From contig NZ_JANBVS010000001.1 of NCBI RefSeq assembly GCF_024586915.1, positions 496,001-560,000 of the forward strand: a DNA stretch of 64,000 bases. The letters are read 5' to 3'. The notes beneath the pieces are model-generated. The model was not told the DNA's origin. It made no database searches and saw nothing but the letters and a program-made list of their open reading frames with translations. Positions 1 through 7,774 of the stretch are shown here, in pieces. The position numbers and the translations under genes are program-made. Each line of letters opens with the position of its first letter. Position 1 is the first letter of the stretch. The DNA is from Bradyrhizobium sp. SRS-191. GTDB taxonomy: Bacteria; Pseudomonadota; Alphaproteobacteria; Rhizobiales; Xanthobacteraceae.

Positions 1-62
1 ACCCGTGCCGGCCCGCGCATTCATCCATTTCACCGCGCGCCGAATCTGATTTGAGGACATCC

Positions 63-605
63 ATGATCGATCGCCGCCTTCTGCTTCTCGGCCTCGCCGG
101 CGTACTCGCCGCGTCCCCGCTGCACGCGCAAACCCCCGCCGCCAACGAGCCCGCCGGCATCATGACCGCGATCTATACCCGCGTCGCCAAGGGCAAGGGC
201 GAGGACGGCGGCAATTTCGTCATCGCGGACAAGGCGGCGCGCGCGAAATATCTGTCGAAGGCACTGGCCGCCCAATGGGCCAAGATGGATGCCCGCACGC
301 CCAAGGGCGAAGTCGGCGCGGTCGATTTCGATCCGATCACCAATTCGCAGGATCCGGATGTCGCCTCGTTCAAGGTGGTGTCGGAGAAGCAGGAGGCCGA
401 CAAGGCGACCATCGCGGTCACCCTCACCGGCCACCGCAACGACCGCAAGGAACAGGCCGACAACGTCATCCGTTACGACCTCGTCCGCGAGGCCGGCCAG
501 TGGAAGATCGACGACATCCGCGGCGCCATCGACGGCAAGCCGTGGTCGATCCGCGACATGCTGGCCGAGTTCATCAGGCTGACCGACAAACCGAAACGAA
601 AGTAG
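63..605 (+). CDS. Secreted DUF3828-like protein
   Basis: A 180-residue protein with an N-terminal signal peptide: MIDRR, a Leu/Ala-rich hydrophobic core, and likely cleavage after ...SPLHA near residue 22. The mature part resembles the DUF3828 fold, with alternating charged and hydrophobic segments and a 'W-K-I-D-D-I-R' strand near the C-terminus that is typical of NTF2-like periplasmic proteins. ATG 63 is preferred over an in-frame TTG at 51 because GAGGA at 53-57 is well placed for it. A GNAT gene follows 31 nt downstream on the same strand. The molecular role is unknown; export to the periplasm is inferred. Confidence 0.72.
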   Translation: MIDRRLLLLGLAGVLAASPLHAQTPAANEPAGIMTAIYTRVAKGKGEDGGNFVIADKAARAKYLSKALAAQWAKMDARTPKGEVGAVDFDPITNSQDPDVASFKVVSEKQEADKATIAVTLTGHRNDRKEQADNVIRYDLVREAGQWKIDDIRGAIDGKPWSIRDMLAEFIRLTDKPKRK

Positions 606-626
606 CGCCCAAGAGTAGCGCCTAAG
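601..626 (+). repeat. Tandem 13-nt duplication at the end of a gene
   Basis: AGTAGCGCCCAAG (601-613) is followed directly by AGTAGCGCCTAAG (614-626), differing at one base. The first unit contains the TAG stop of the upstream gene, so the second unit carries a copied stop-containing segment. This looks like a slippage duplication. Confidence 0.8.
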
Positions 627-636
627 AGGAGCGACC

Positions 637-909
637 ATGACCGCCGTTCGCGACAACAAGGCCGAGAGCCGCTTCGAGCTCGACATCGAGGGCAACATCG
701 CCTTCGCCAACTATCGCGCGACGCCGCAGGCGGTCATCATCACCCACACCGAGACGCCGCGTCCGCTACGCGGGCGCGGCATCGGCACCGAGCTGGTCAA
801 GGGCGCGCTGGAGCTGATCCGCACCGAGGGCCACAAGGTCGCCGCGGGCTGCAGCTTCGTCGCCGATTACCTCCGCGATCACCCGGAGAACCGGGACATC
901 ATGGCCTGA
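637..909 (+). CDS. YjdJ-type GNAT-fold N-acetyltransferase
   Basis: A 90-residue protein matching the short GCN5-related acetyltransferase family (Gcn5-related N-acetyltransferase 2, YjdJ-like). The acetyl-CoA pyrophosphate-binding loop is seen as 'RPLRGRGIGTELV' around residues 45-57. The conserved 'C-S-F-V-x-x-Y' follows near residue 72 and the typical 'HPE' ending is present. Length is normal for this single-domain family. AAGAGGA at 624-630 serves as ribosome binding site. It is the second gene of a short plus-strand pair after the DUF3828-like gene. The substrate is unknown. Confidence 0.85.
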   Translation: MTAVRDNKAESRFELDIEGNIAFANYRATPQAVIITHTETPRPLRGRGIGTELVKGALELIRTEGHKVAAGCSFVADYLRDHPENRDIMA

Positions 910-1024
910 CGGTCCGTAGAACTACCGAACAAAGCAAGTGGAGCGCCCGGATTAACGCAATGGCTACCCGGATGGATCAGCAATCCCCCGCCGAACAGAC
1001 AACCAGACCAATGGGGAGAGGCTC

Positions 1025-1189
1025 ATGTTCATCACCGCCATTTTCGATTTCCTCAAGCGCTACACGCATTATCGCGCTCAGCTCGCCTGCCTCGAACGGC
1101 TCGACGATCGCACGCTGCGTGACATCGGCGTCAATCGCGACCAGATGTATGCGCAGGCCTGGGAGCGCGCCGCACTCGTGCGCGCCTGA
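1025..1189 (+). CDS. DUF1127 small basic protein
   Basis: A 54-residue protein too short for most ORF cut-offs. It has the DUF1127 pattern: an amphipathic N-terminal helix, then 'L-x-x-L-D-D-R-T-L-R-D-I-G-V-x-R' in residues 22-38. The ribosome binding site GGGGAGAGG lies at 1013-1021. Family members in alphaproteobacteria (for example Rhodobacter CcaF1) are Arg-rich mini-proteins linked to RNA binding and phosphate or stress responses; a similar role here is inference. A strong hairpin terminator follows at 1231-1256. A second DUF1127 gene lies at 4853. Confidence 0.85.
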   Translation: MFITAIFDFLKRYTHYRAQLACLERLDDRTLRDIGVNRDQMYAQAWERAALVRA

Positions 1190-1230
1190 GGTCTTTGCGC
1201 GCTGCCGCACATCACGAGAGCACACACGAC

Positions 1231-1256
1231 AAAGGCCCGCACGATGGCGGGCCTTT
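1231..1256 (+). terminator. Rho-independent terminator after DUF1127 gene
   Basis: A perfect 10-bp stem AAAGGCCCGC / GCGGGCCTTT with the 6-nt loop ACGATG is followed on the plus strand by the T-rich CGCTTTCTT. It lies between a plus-strand and a minus-strand gene that converge and may act on both. Confidence 0.8.
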
Positions 1257-1280
1257 CGCTTTCTTGCAGCACGCAGCGGC

Positions 1281-1688
1281 TCAGTGCTTGATCTCCGGCG
1301 GCAGCTTGCCGCCATTGGCCGCGAGCTTGCTCATCACCTGCTTGTGCAGCCAGACATTCATGCTCGCGGAGTCGTTGGTGTCGCCGCTGTAGCCGAGTTC
1401 CTTGGCGAGCTCCTTGCGGGCGGCAAGGCTCGAATCGATGTCGAGCGCCTTCATCAGGTCGACGATCGAGGTCCGCCACTCCAGCTTCTCGTGCTTGGCG
1501 GCCGCGGCCTTGTCAACGATCTCAGCCACGTCGACGCTCTGTGGCGCTGCAGCAGGCGCAGCCGCGGGAGCCGCAGCCGTGCCACCCGCGGGCGCGGTTC
1601 CGCCCGCAGCCGGCGTGCCGCCGCCGGCCGGCGCAGCCTCGGCATGATGGCCGAAAATCGCGCCCATGATCTTTCCGAAAACGCTCAT
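1281..1688 (-). CDS. DUF3597 protein
   Basis: A 135-residue protein. Residues 1-15 form the conserved start 'MSVFGKIMGAIFGH'. Residues 16-50 are a low-complexity Gly/Ala/Pro/Thr linker, and residues 51-135 form the folded DUF3597 domain ('VDVAEIVDKAA', 'WRTSIVDLMKALDIDSS', 'ARKELAKELGY', 'NVWLHKQVM'). The domain resembles small bacterial helical-bundle proteins sometimes annotated as LysM-associated; its function is not known. The gene converges on the DUF1127 gene, sharing the terminator at 1231-1256. The linker length is probably variable between strains. Confidence 0.82.
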   Translation of the reverse strand: MSVFGKIMGAIFGHHAEAAPAGGGTPAAGGTAPAGGTAAAPAAAPAAAPQSVDVAEIVDKAAAAKHEKLEWRTSIVDLMKALDIDSSLAARKELAKELGYSGDTNDSASMNVWLHKQVMSKLAANGGKLPPEIKH

Positions 1689-1970
1689 CAGTGGCTCCCA
1701 ATGGATAGAGATCGAATGAAGAACTCGGTCGGCGGTGTTCCGTTGCGGAGCTGCCCGTCACAGCTCCTTCGCGCGACGGTCACCTGCCAGCCCGAACACG
1801 GCGACCGTTGTGAAGCTTACCGAAGGCAGAATGACGGCGGAATGACTTTGTCCAGGGAATGCTCAGCTTCGTCGCGCTCTCCTGGCCCCCTAATGCACTG
1901 CGACATTCACATCCCTCACCGAGGCGTGAGTAGGCGCGGCCGTGTTCGCCATTATGCTTCTCACTTCCGT

Positions 1971-2015
1971 TCGCGAATGGCCGTCCCGAGGTTCGTCGCG
2001 TTTGGCCATTCGCGA
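1971..2015. repeat. Perfect 12-bp inverted repeat in intergenic region
   Basis: TCGCGAATGGCC (1971-1982) pairs exactly with GGCCATTCGCGA (2004-2015) across a 21-nt spacer. It lies in the 401-nt gap (1689-2089) between the divergent DUF3597 and DUF2189 genes, about 75 nt before the DUF2189 start. I see no convincing gene elsewhere in the gap. It could be an operator, a leader hairpin or a repeat remnant. Confidence 0.7.
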
Positions 2016-2089
2016 TCCGTCCAACGACAAGCGCAGCCCCGCCTGCGTGGTTGGGAAGCGCCTCACAAGGCATGAGGGAGCGAACGATA

Positions 2090-3001
2090 ATGGCCACCTA
2101 TCACAGCAATGCCGCCGCACATGTTCGGCCTGCCGACGAGGTCGCGGCCGAGATCACGATTCGGACGATCGACTTCTCGAGTCTCATGCGCGCGCTGCGG
2201 CTCGGCTGGGACGATTTCAAGGCTGTTCCAAGCCACGCCGTGATGCTGTGCGCGATCTATCCTGTGCTCGGCCTCGTGCTGGCGCGCGCCGTGTTCGGCT
2301 ATGCGGTGCTGCCGCTGCTGTTCCCGCTCGCGGCCGGTTTTGCCCTGCTCGGTCCGTTCGCCGCACTGGGCCTCTACGAGCTGTCGAGTCGCCGCGATCG
2401 CGGCGAGGAAGCGAGCGCGTGGGATGCATTCGAGGTGCTGCGCTCGCCCTCGTTCGGCTCCATGCTCGGCCTCGGGACGTTGCTGCTGGCGCTGTTCGTG
2501 ACCTGGGTCGCGACGGCGCAGGCGATCTATGTCGCGGTGTTCGGCTATGGCGGCGCCGCCGGTGTGAGCGATTTCGTTCAGCGCGTCTTCACCACACCGC
2601 AAGGTTGGTGGCTGATGGCCGTCGGCTGCGGCGCCGGCTTCCTGTTCGCACTCTTGGCGCTGTGCCTCAGCATCATCTCCTTCCCGCTGATGCTCGACCG
2701 TCACGCCGGCGCGCTCGAAGCGGTGGTGACCTCGCTGCGCGTGGTGGCGAAGAACCCGGTCGCCGTCGCCACCTGGGGCCTCATCGTCGCCGTGCTGCTG
2801 GTCGCCGGTACGATCCCGTTCTTCCTGGGACTGGCGGTGGTCATTCCCGTGCTCGGCCACGCCACCTGGCATCTCTACCGCGAGGCGATCGCGATCCATC
2901 CGGATGCCGCCAGGATCGCTGCTCCGGCGCCGCGCGTGTCGAAACCGGCCGCGGACTTCCCGGCCAATCTCTTCCCATGGCGTTCGCGTGATCAGATGTG
3001 A
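2090..3001 (+). CDS. DUF2189 integral membrane protein
   Basis: A 303-residue protein of the DUF2189 family. The family signature 'I..ID..SLMRALRLGWDDFKAVPSHAVML' covers residues 20-50, followed by about six hydrophobic membrane helices (roughly 45-70, 75-95, 125-155, 175-205, 225-260) and a short cytoplasmic tail. ATG 2090 is chosen because GAGGGA at 2074-2079 is correctly spaced; the upstream in-frame start at 2051 adds 13 residues not typical of the family. Function is unknown. In some bacteria the family lies near cytochrome oxidase genes, but no such neighbour exists here. Confidence 0.85.
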   Translation: MATYHSNAAAHVRPADEVAAEITIRTIDFSSLMRALRLGWDDFKAVPSHAVMLCAIYPVLGLVLARAVFGYAVLPLLFPLAAGFALLGPFAALGLYELSSRRDRGEEASAWDAFEVLRSPSFGSMLGLGTLLLALFVTWVATAQAIYVAVFGYGGAAGVSDFVQRVFTTPQGWWLMAVGCGAGFLFALLALCLSIISFPLMLDRHAGALEAVVTSLRVVAKNPVAVATWGLIVAVLLVAGTIPFFLGLAVVIPVLGHATWHLYREAIAIHPDAARIAAPAPRVSKPAADFPANLFPWRSRDQM

Positions 3002-3026
3002 GGATGACTCGATGGATGTGCTGATG

Positions 3027-3048
3027 CCGCCGGCCTGTCGGCCGGCGG
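3027..3048 (+). terminator. GC-rich hairpin downstream of DUF2189 gene
   Basis: A perfect 9-bp stem CCGCCGGCC / GGCCGGCGG with a TGTC loop begins 26 nt after the DUF2189 stop codon. There is no T-run, so factor-independent termination is uncertain; it may simply stabilise the transcript end. Confidence 0.4.
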
Positions 3049-3205
3049 TGGTGTTGCGAAACGAACCAGCGCAGGCTGGAGGCTCGGCGGCAGCTCACGC
3101 AAACCGACATCATCGTGATCGGACGGCCTTGTTGCTGCCGCGGTTACGCCCGACATGGAGCAGGTCCCCGCTCCTATTTGATGTCATTGCCGTCCAGGTG
3201 TTTCG

Positions 3206-4027
3206 ATGATTGCTCGCGTTCTGACGACCTCCGCTTTTGCCTGCCTCGCCGCCCTGCTCACCCTCTCCTCGCCCGCCAGCGCCGCCGTGCCCTGTGGCAG
3301 CGGCAACTTCGATGCCTGGCTCAGCGAGTTCAAGACCGAAGCGACGGCCAAAGGGATCTCGCAGAATGCGATCAACACTGCGCTGACCGGCATCACACCC
3401 GACCAGAGCGTGCTCAGCCGCGACAAGAGCCAGAAGGTGTTCAGCCAGACCTTCGAGGAGTTCTCCGGCCGCATGGTGCCGCCGCGCCTGACCCGCGGCT
3501 CCAACATGATGAAGCAATACGGCTCGGTGCTGTCGCGGATCGAGCAGGCCTATGGCGTGCCCGGCGAGGTGCTGGTCGCGATCTGGGGACTCGAGACCGA
3601 TTTCGGCGTCAACGTCGGCAAGTTCCCCACCATCCGCGCGCTCGCAACGCTGGCCTATGACTGCCGCCGCGCCGAGCAATTTCGCGGCGAGCTGCTCGAG
3701 GCGCTGCGCATCGTCGATCGCGGCGATCTCCAGCCGGCCGACATGCGCGGCGCCTGGGCCGGCGAGATCGGGCAGACGCAGTTCATGCCGTCATCCTGGA
3801 TCAAATACGCGGTCGATTTCGACGGCAATGGCAAGCGCGACCTGATCCGCAGCGCGCCCGACGTGCTCGCTTCCACGGCCAACTATCTGAAGGGCTATGG
3901 CTGGCAGAAGGGCAAGGATTGGGAGCCCGGCAGTCCCAATTTCGCGGTCATCCAGCAGTGGAACAAGAGCGAGGTCTATGCGCGGACGATCGCGACCTTC
4001 GCGACCCAGCTGGCGCGTGCGCCATAG
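3206..4027 (+). CDS. MltB-family lytic murein transglycosylase
   Basis: A 273-residue exported enzyme. Residues 1-27 are a signal peptide ending ...SPASAA. The rest is the MltB-like transglycosylase SLT domain, which cleaves the beta-1,4 bond between MurNAc and GlcNAc to leave a 1,6-anhydro end. The catalytic glutamate is E130 in 'AIWGLETDFG'. Other family motifs are 'GEIGQTQFMPSSW' around residues 187-199 and 'DVLASTANYL'. No peptidoglycan-binding domain is attached, so this is a short family member. No lipobox cysteine follows the signal, so it is probably soluble and periplasmic. It stands alone, convergent with the small secreted protein gene at 4099. Confidence 0.92.
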   Translation: MIARVLTTSAFACLAALLTLSSPASAAVPCGSGNFDAWLSEFKTEATAKGISQNAINTALTGITPDQSVLSRDKSQKVFSQTFEEFSGRMVPPRLTRGSNMMKQYGSVLSRIEQAYGVPGEVLVAIWGLETDFGVNVGKFPTIRALATLAYDCRRAEQFRGELLEALRIVDRGDLQPADMRGAWAGEIGQTQFMPSSWIKYAVDFDGNGKRDLIRSAPDVLASTANYLKGYGWQKGKDWEPGSPNFAVIQQWNKSEVYARTIATFATQLARAP

Positions 4028-4043
4028 GGTCGGACAAAGAGAC

Positions 4044-4068
4044 GGCCGATCGCGGGATGCGACCGGCC
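4044..4068. terminator. Hairpin between converging genes
   Basis: GGCCGATCGC (4044-4053) and GCGACCGGCC (4059-4068) form a 10-bp stem with one mismatch around a GGGAT loop. It begins 17 nt after the transglycosylase stop and lies before the end of the converging small gene. No clear U-tract, so the call is tentative. Confidence 0.45.
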
Positions 4069-4098
4069 GGTCCTTGGGTCATGGGATAGATGCAGCAG

Positions 4099-4365
4099 TT
4101 ACTTGATCATCCCGACATGCATCGCCTTGGTCAGATGCATGCTGCAGGCCCCCATCTTGCCGGCGAGCAGCGCGTCTTGCGCAGCCGAGATCTCTTTCTG
4201 GGCTTCCCAACGGGCATCGCCATCGGCCATCGCCTCGATCGCCGTCTCGGTCTTTTCCAGATTGGCCCCGCTGCAGCCGGCGCCGTGCATCCTCGCCGCC
4301 TGAACCGGTCCAATCGCAACAACTGCCGCAGTGACGAGCGCGGCCCCCAACAGTTTGCTGTTCAT
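4099..4365 (-). CDS. Small secreted protein of unknown function
   Basis: An 88-residue protein. The start ATG (complement 4363-4365) is preceded by GAGGAAG. Residues 1-24 are a clear signal peptide ('[16 protein letters not shown]...PVQAA'). The mature region is helical and contains two cysteines (in 'GAGCSGAN' and 'MGACSMH') that could form one disulfide. It also carries '[20 protein letters not shown]', typical of small periplasmic helical proteins in Bradyrhizobiaceae. No function is recognised. It converges with the lytic transglycosylase. Confidence 0.7.
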   Translation of the reverse strand: MNSKLLGAALVTAAVVAIGPVQAARMHGAGCSGANLEKTETAIEAMADGDARWEAQKEISAAQDALLAGKMGACSMHLTKAMHVGMIK

Positions 4366-4852
4366 TGTTCTTCCTCGCTGTGCGGCGGCGTCGGCATCAT
4401 CGCCGATCACCGCGACACTTTGTCGCACCATGCCGGGAGTCTCGCGAAATGAAATCCCTGCGAGTACGGCGTGATCGCGAACTTTCGTTCGAAGGGCATC
4501 GCACAAAAAGTGAATTATTGTTCATCGGCATTCACCCATGCATTCAAAGGTGGGGCACGAGGCGACGGGCACGCACCGCTGGCAGGTGCGGCGACCTCCC
4601 GGGTCCCGAGCCTCCTCGATCGATCAAATCAAACAAGCGATCGAAAAGCCGCATGATTACGGGCCTTTTTGCCACTCGCTCAACCGCTGGGCGGCCCTGC
4701 CCGATTCTTACCCAAGCGTTACTCAAGCTATGCGCCGACGGTTTAGCTGCATCGCAACATCAGCGCTTCTGCATCGCAACAATCTCTTCTATGTTCATTT
4801 CAAGGATGAGGTTCCAACGAAGAACTGAATCGCGAACTAAAGGAGATTTCTC
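4366..4852. other. 487-nt intergenic region, no convincing gene
   Basis: Lies between two divergent small genes and must hold both promoters. The only open frame of note (4538-4828, plus) has no homology signal or good ribosome binding site. The part from about 4660 to 4850 is less GC-rich than the rest, as expected for a promoter and leader of the DUF1127 gene. No repeat or RNA structure stood out. Confidence 0.5.
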
Positions 4853-5005
4853 ATGTTGCTCTCGCTCATCCGCATGGTTCAGGCGTTCCGTGAGTATCAG
4901 CGCAACGTTGCCGAGCTGTCGCAGCTCAGCGATCGCGAGCTCGCCGACATCGGTCTCGACCGTTCGGACATTCCGCGCGTTGCCGCTGGTCACTACAACG
5001 GCTGA
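4853..5005 (+). CDS. DUF1127 small protein (second copy)
   Basis: A 50-residue DUF1127 protein with ribosome binding site AAGGAG immediately upstream. Residues 1-18 form an amphipathic helix. Residues 19-42 carry the family core '[20 protein letters not shown]', close to the copy at 1025. The C-terminal tail is less Arg-rich than in the Rhodobacter-type RNA-binding members, so its biochemical role may differ. A hairpin with a T-run follows at 5035-5065, suggesting a monocistronic mini-gene. Confidence 0.88.
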   Translation: MLLSLIRMVQAFREYQRNVAELSQLSDRELADIGLDRSDIPRVAAGHYNG

Positions 5006-5034
5006 TCAGCCACCTTCCGATATCGACCGGACAT

Positions 5035-5065
5035 CGCCCGCCTCGCTGCGGGCGTTGCCGTTTTT
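5035..5065 (+). terminator. Terminator after second DUF1127 gene
   Basis: Stem CGCCCGC (5035-5041) / GCGGGCG (5048-5054), loop CTCGCT, then TTGCCGTTTTT with the T-run at 5061-5065. It separates the mini-gene from trmFO. Confidence 0.65.
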
Positions 5066-5162
5066 GGGCGCTTGCGCAAAGCGCCACAGCCCTCGGGTTT
5101 CTCTTGGGCAAGCCCACTTGGCGCATTTGCAGCGCTCCGGAAAAGCGCTACCTGTCCCGCGC

Positions 5163-6596
5163 ATGACCGGGACCAAATCACCTTCGAATACCGTCCACGT
5201 TGTCGGCGCCGGCCTTGCCGGCTCCGAAGCCGCTTGGCAGCTCGCCGAGGCCGGCATCGACGTGGTGCTGCATGAGATGCGGCCGGACCGCATGACCGAG
5301 GCGCACCGCACCGCGACGCCTGCGGAGCTCGTGTGCTCGAATTCCTTCCGCTCCGACGATGCCGCCAACAATGCCGTCGGGCTGCTGCATGCCGAAATGC
5401 GCCGGCTCGGCTCGCTGATCATGCGGGCCGCCGACGCCAACCAGGTCCCGGCGGGTGGTGCACTGGCCGTCGACCGCGACGGCTTCTCGGCGGCCGTTGC
5501 AAGCGCCCTGGAGGCCCATCCCCGCATCGAACTGCGTCGTGGCGAGGTCACCGGCCTGCCGCCCGACGAATGGACCAACGTCATCATCGCCACGGGCCCG
5601 CTCACCTCGCAGCCGCTCGCCGAGGCGATCCGCGGCCTCACCGACGAGAGCGCGCTCGCCTTCTTCGACGCCATCGCGCCGATCGTGCACAAGGACACGA
5701 TCGACATGTCCCAGGCCTGGTTCCAATCGCGTTACGACAAGGTTGGTCCCGGCGGCACCGGCGCCGACTACATCAACTGCCCGATGACCAGGGAGCAGTA
5801 CGACGCGTTCGTTGCGGCGCTGCTCGCCGGCGAGAAGACCGACTTCAAGGAGTGGGAGACCAACACGCCCTACTTCGATGGCTGCCTGCCGATCGAGGTG
5901 ATGGCCGAGCGCGGCCATGAGACGCTGCGGCATGGTCCGATGAAGCCCGTCGGCCTGACCAACCCGCACAATCCGACCGTGAAGGCCTACGCGATCGTGC
6001 AGCTGCGCCAGGACAACAAGCTCGGCACGCTCTACAACATGGTCGGCTTCCAGACGAAGCTGAAGTATGGCCCGCAGCAGCAGATCTTCCGCACCATTCC
6101 CGGCCTGGAGAACGCGGAGTTCGCGCGGCTCGGCGGCCTGCACCGCAACACCTTCCTCAACTCGCCGCAGCTGCTCGACCAGCAGCTGCGCCTGCGTGCG
6201 CAACCGCGGCTACGCTTCGCCGGCCAGATGACGGGCTGCGAGGGATATGTGGAGTCGGCGAGCATCGGCCTCATCGCCGGCCTCTACGCCGCGGCCGAGG
6301 CACGCGGTGCAAGTCTCGCCGCACCGCCGGCGACGTCAGCGCTCGGCGCCCTGCTCGGCCACATCACCGGCGGGCACATCGAGACGATCGACGGCGCGAC
6401 GCGCTCGTTCCAGCCGATGAACATCAATTTCGGCCTGTTTCCGCCGCTGGCGGTGGCTCCGACCAAGAAGCCCGACGGCACGCGGCTCAAGGGCAACGAG
6501 AAGACGGTGGCCAAGAAGCAGGCGATGAGCGCTCGCGCGCTGGCGGATCTCGACCGCTGGATCGCCGAGCATCTGCGTGTCGCGGCGGCTGCGTGA
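5163..6596 (+). CDS. trmFO: Methylenetetrahydrofolate-tRNA-(uracil-5-)-methyltransferase
   Basis: A 477-residue flavoprotein that makes ribothymidine (m5U54) in the tRNA T-loop with 5,10-methylene-THF as carbon donor and FADH2 as reductant. The FAD-binding Rossmann motif '[15 protein letters not shown]' is at residues 11-25. The TrmFO hallmarks '[13 protein letters not shown]', 'NCPMT', '[15 protein letters not shown]' and '[15 protein letters not shown]' follow. The length is normal for the family. The start at 5163 gives the canonical N-terminus; the open frame extends upstream to 4365 only because of high GC. The kinase-like gene starts 7 nt after the stop, suggesting co-transcription. Confidence 0.96.
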   Translation: MTGTKSPSNTVHVVGAGLAGSEAAWQLAEAGIDVVLHEMRPDRMTEAHRTATPAELVCSNSFRSDDAANNAVGLLHAEMRRLGSLIMRAADANQVPAGGALAVDRDGFSAAVASALEAHPRIELRRGEVTGLPPDEWTNVIIATGPLTSQPLAEAIRGLTDESALAFFDAIAPIVHKDTIDMSQAWFQSRYDKVGPGGTGADYINCPMTREQYDAFVAALLAGEKTDFKEWETNTPYFDGCLPIEVMAERGHETLRHGPMKPVGLTNPHNPTVKAYAIVQLRQDNKLGTLYNMVGFQTKLKYGPQQQIFRTIPGLENAEFARLGGLHRNTFLNSPQLLDQQLRLRAQPRLRFAGQMTGCEGYVESASIGLIAGLYAAAEARGASLAAPPATSALGALLGHITGGHIETIDGATRSFQPMNINFGLFPPLAVAPTKKPDGTRLKGNEKTVAKKQAMSARALADLDRWIAEHLRVAAAA

Positions 6597-6603
6597 GGCT
6601 GCG

Positions 6604-7704
6604 ATGAGTTTGCCGAAGACTGATTCCGCCTTGCTGGCGGCGCGCTGGAGCGAAGGCGTGCTGCTCAAGCGCGACGTGTTCTCGACCGTCGAGCGCGGCC
6701 GCTTCAAGAGCGAGACCGGCGAGGTCGACGCCGTGCTGCGCCGGCTCGACGAGGTGCCGTGGTGGTCGTTCGTGCTGGCGCGTCATCTGTTCGCGAGGGA
6801 GCGCAAGGCGCTAACGCGGGCCAAGGGCCTCAACGCCGGCCCCGACCTGTTGTGGGCCGGGGATCGCGCGCTGGTGCGCGGCTTCATCAATGGCGTGGCG
6901 CTGCATCTCGCCAAGCCGAATGGCAACGTCGCCTATTTCCGCTCGGCCAAGCGGATGATGCGCCGGCTGCACCGCGCGGGAATTACGCACAACGATCTCG
7001 CCAAGGAGCAGAACTGGCTGGTCGGCCATGACGGCCATTGCTACGTGACCGACTTCCAGCTTGCGGCATGCTTCGAAAGCCGCAGCCGCTTGTTCCGGAT
7101 CGCGGCCTATGAGGATCTGCGTCACCTCCTCAAGCACAAGCGCACCTACGCGCCGGAAGCGCTGACGCCCAGGGAGCGCAAGATCCTGGCGCGCAAATCG
7201 CTGTTCGCGCGCGTCTGGCTGATGACCGGCAAGAAGGTCTACCGTGCGATTACCCGCGGCATCTTCAACTTCACCGACCGCGAGGGCGGCGGACGGCGCC
7301 TCGTCAATGACGCGCCGGTGCTGATGGAGATGATCCGCAAGAACCCGGACGTGCGCGACGCTGCCATCGTTGCGTTTGCCGATCGCCGCACTGGGGTTGG
7401 TCTCTATGCCTTCGTTGAGGCGGAACGACCTGCACTTGAAACTCAGTTGCAGAACGAGCTGACCTCCGCGAAGGGGCCGAAGCCGCCGGAGCACATCCAG
7501 GTCGTTCACGCCCTGCCGCGCGACGCCCAGGGCCGGCCACGCACCGAATTGCTGCAGCTGGTCGCGATGAACCAGATCGACCTGATCGAGCCGATGATCA
7601 CGAGCGACAGCGATCGCGCCTTCCTCAAGGACATCCTGGACTCGCGGAAGAACCTGCGCGACCGATTCAATTTCGAGGCAGAGCTCAAGCTGCCGTCGAC
7701 GTGA
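6604..7704 (+). CDS. Kinase-like domain fused to AMP-binding C-terminal-like domain
   Basis: A 366-residue protein with two parts. Residues 1-220 are a short eukaryotic-type/RIO- or Kdo-kinase-like fold: catalytic loop 'ITHNDLAKEQNWLV' (HxD replaced by HND, with the conserved Asn) and metal-binding 'YVTDFQLA' in place of DFG. The glycine-rich loop is weak. Residues 240-340 resemble the mobile C-terminal domain of acyl/aryl-CoA synthetases: 'MIRKNPDVRDAAIVAFAD', 'GVGLYAFVEAE' and 'LPRDAQGRPRTELLQ'. The catalytic lysine of the usual 'GKxxR' is replaced ('GRPRT'). The gene sits 7 nt after trmFO. I know no described function for this combination; kinase activity on a small molecule or lipid is possible. 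Confidence 0.8.
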   Translation: MSLPKTDSALLAARWSEGVLLKRDVFSTVERGRFKSETGEVDAVLRRLDEVPWWSFVLARHLFARERKALTRAKGLNAGPDLLWAGDRALVRGFINGVALHLAKPNGNVAYFRSAKRMMRRLHRAGITHNDLAKEQNWLVGHDGHCYVTDFQLAACFESRSRLFRIAAYEDLRHLLKHKRTYAPEALTPRERKILARKSLFARVWLMTGKKVYRAITRGIFNFTDREGGGRRLVNDAPVLMEMIRKNPDVRDAAIVAFADRRTGVGLYAFVEAERPALETQLQNELTSAKGPKPPEHIQVVHALPRDAQGRPRTELLQLVAMNQIDLIEPMITSDSDRAFLKDILDSRKNLRDRFNFEAELKLPST

Positions 7705-7774
7705 GCGGACGAGACTTCGAAGAATGGCCGCGGTAGTCTATCGTGGGCCGCACAATCGGTCGGGAGGATTGGCC

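Noticed and set aside
4538..4828. 96-codon plus-strand frame upstream of the second DUF1127 gene
   Set aside because: No recognisable family, poor ribosome binding site and composition not like a secreted or folded protein.
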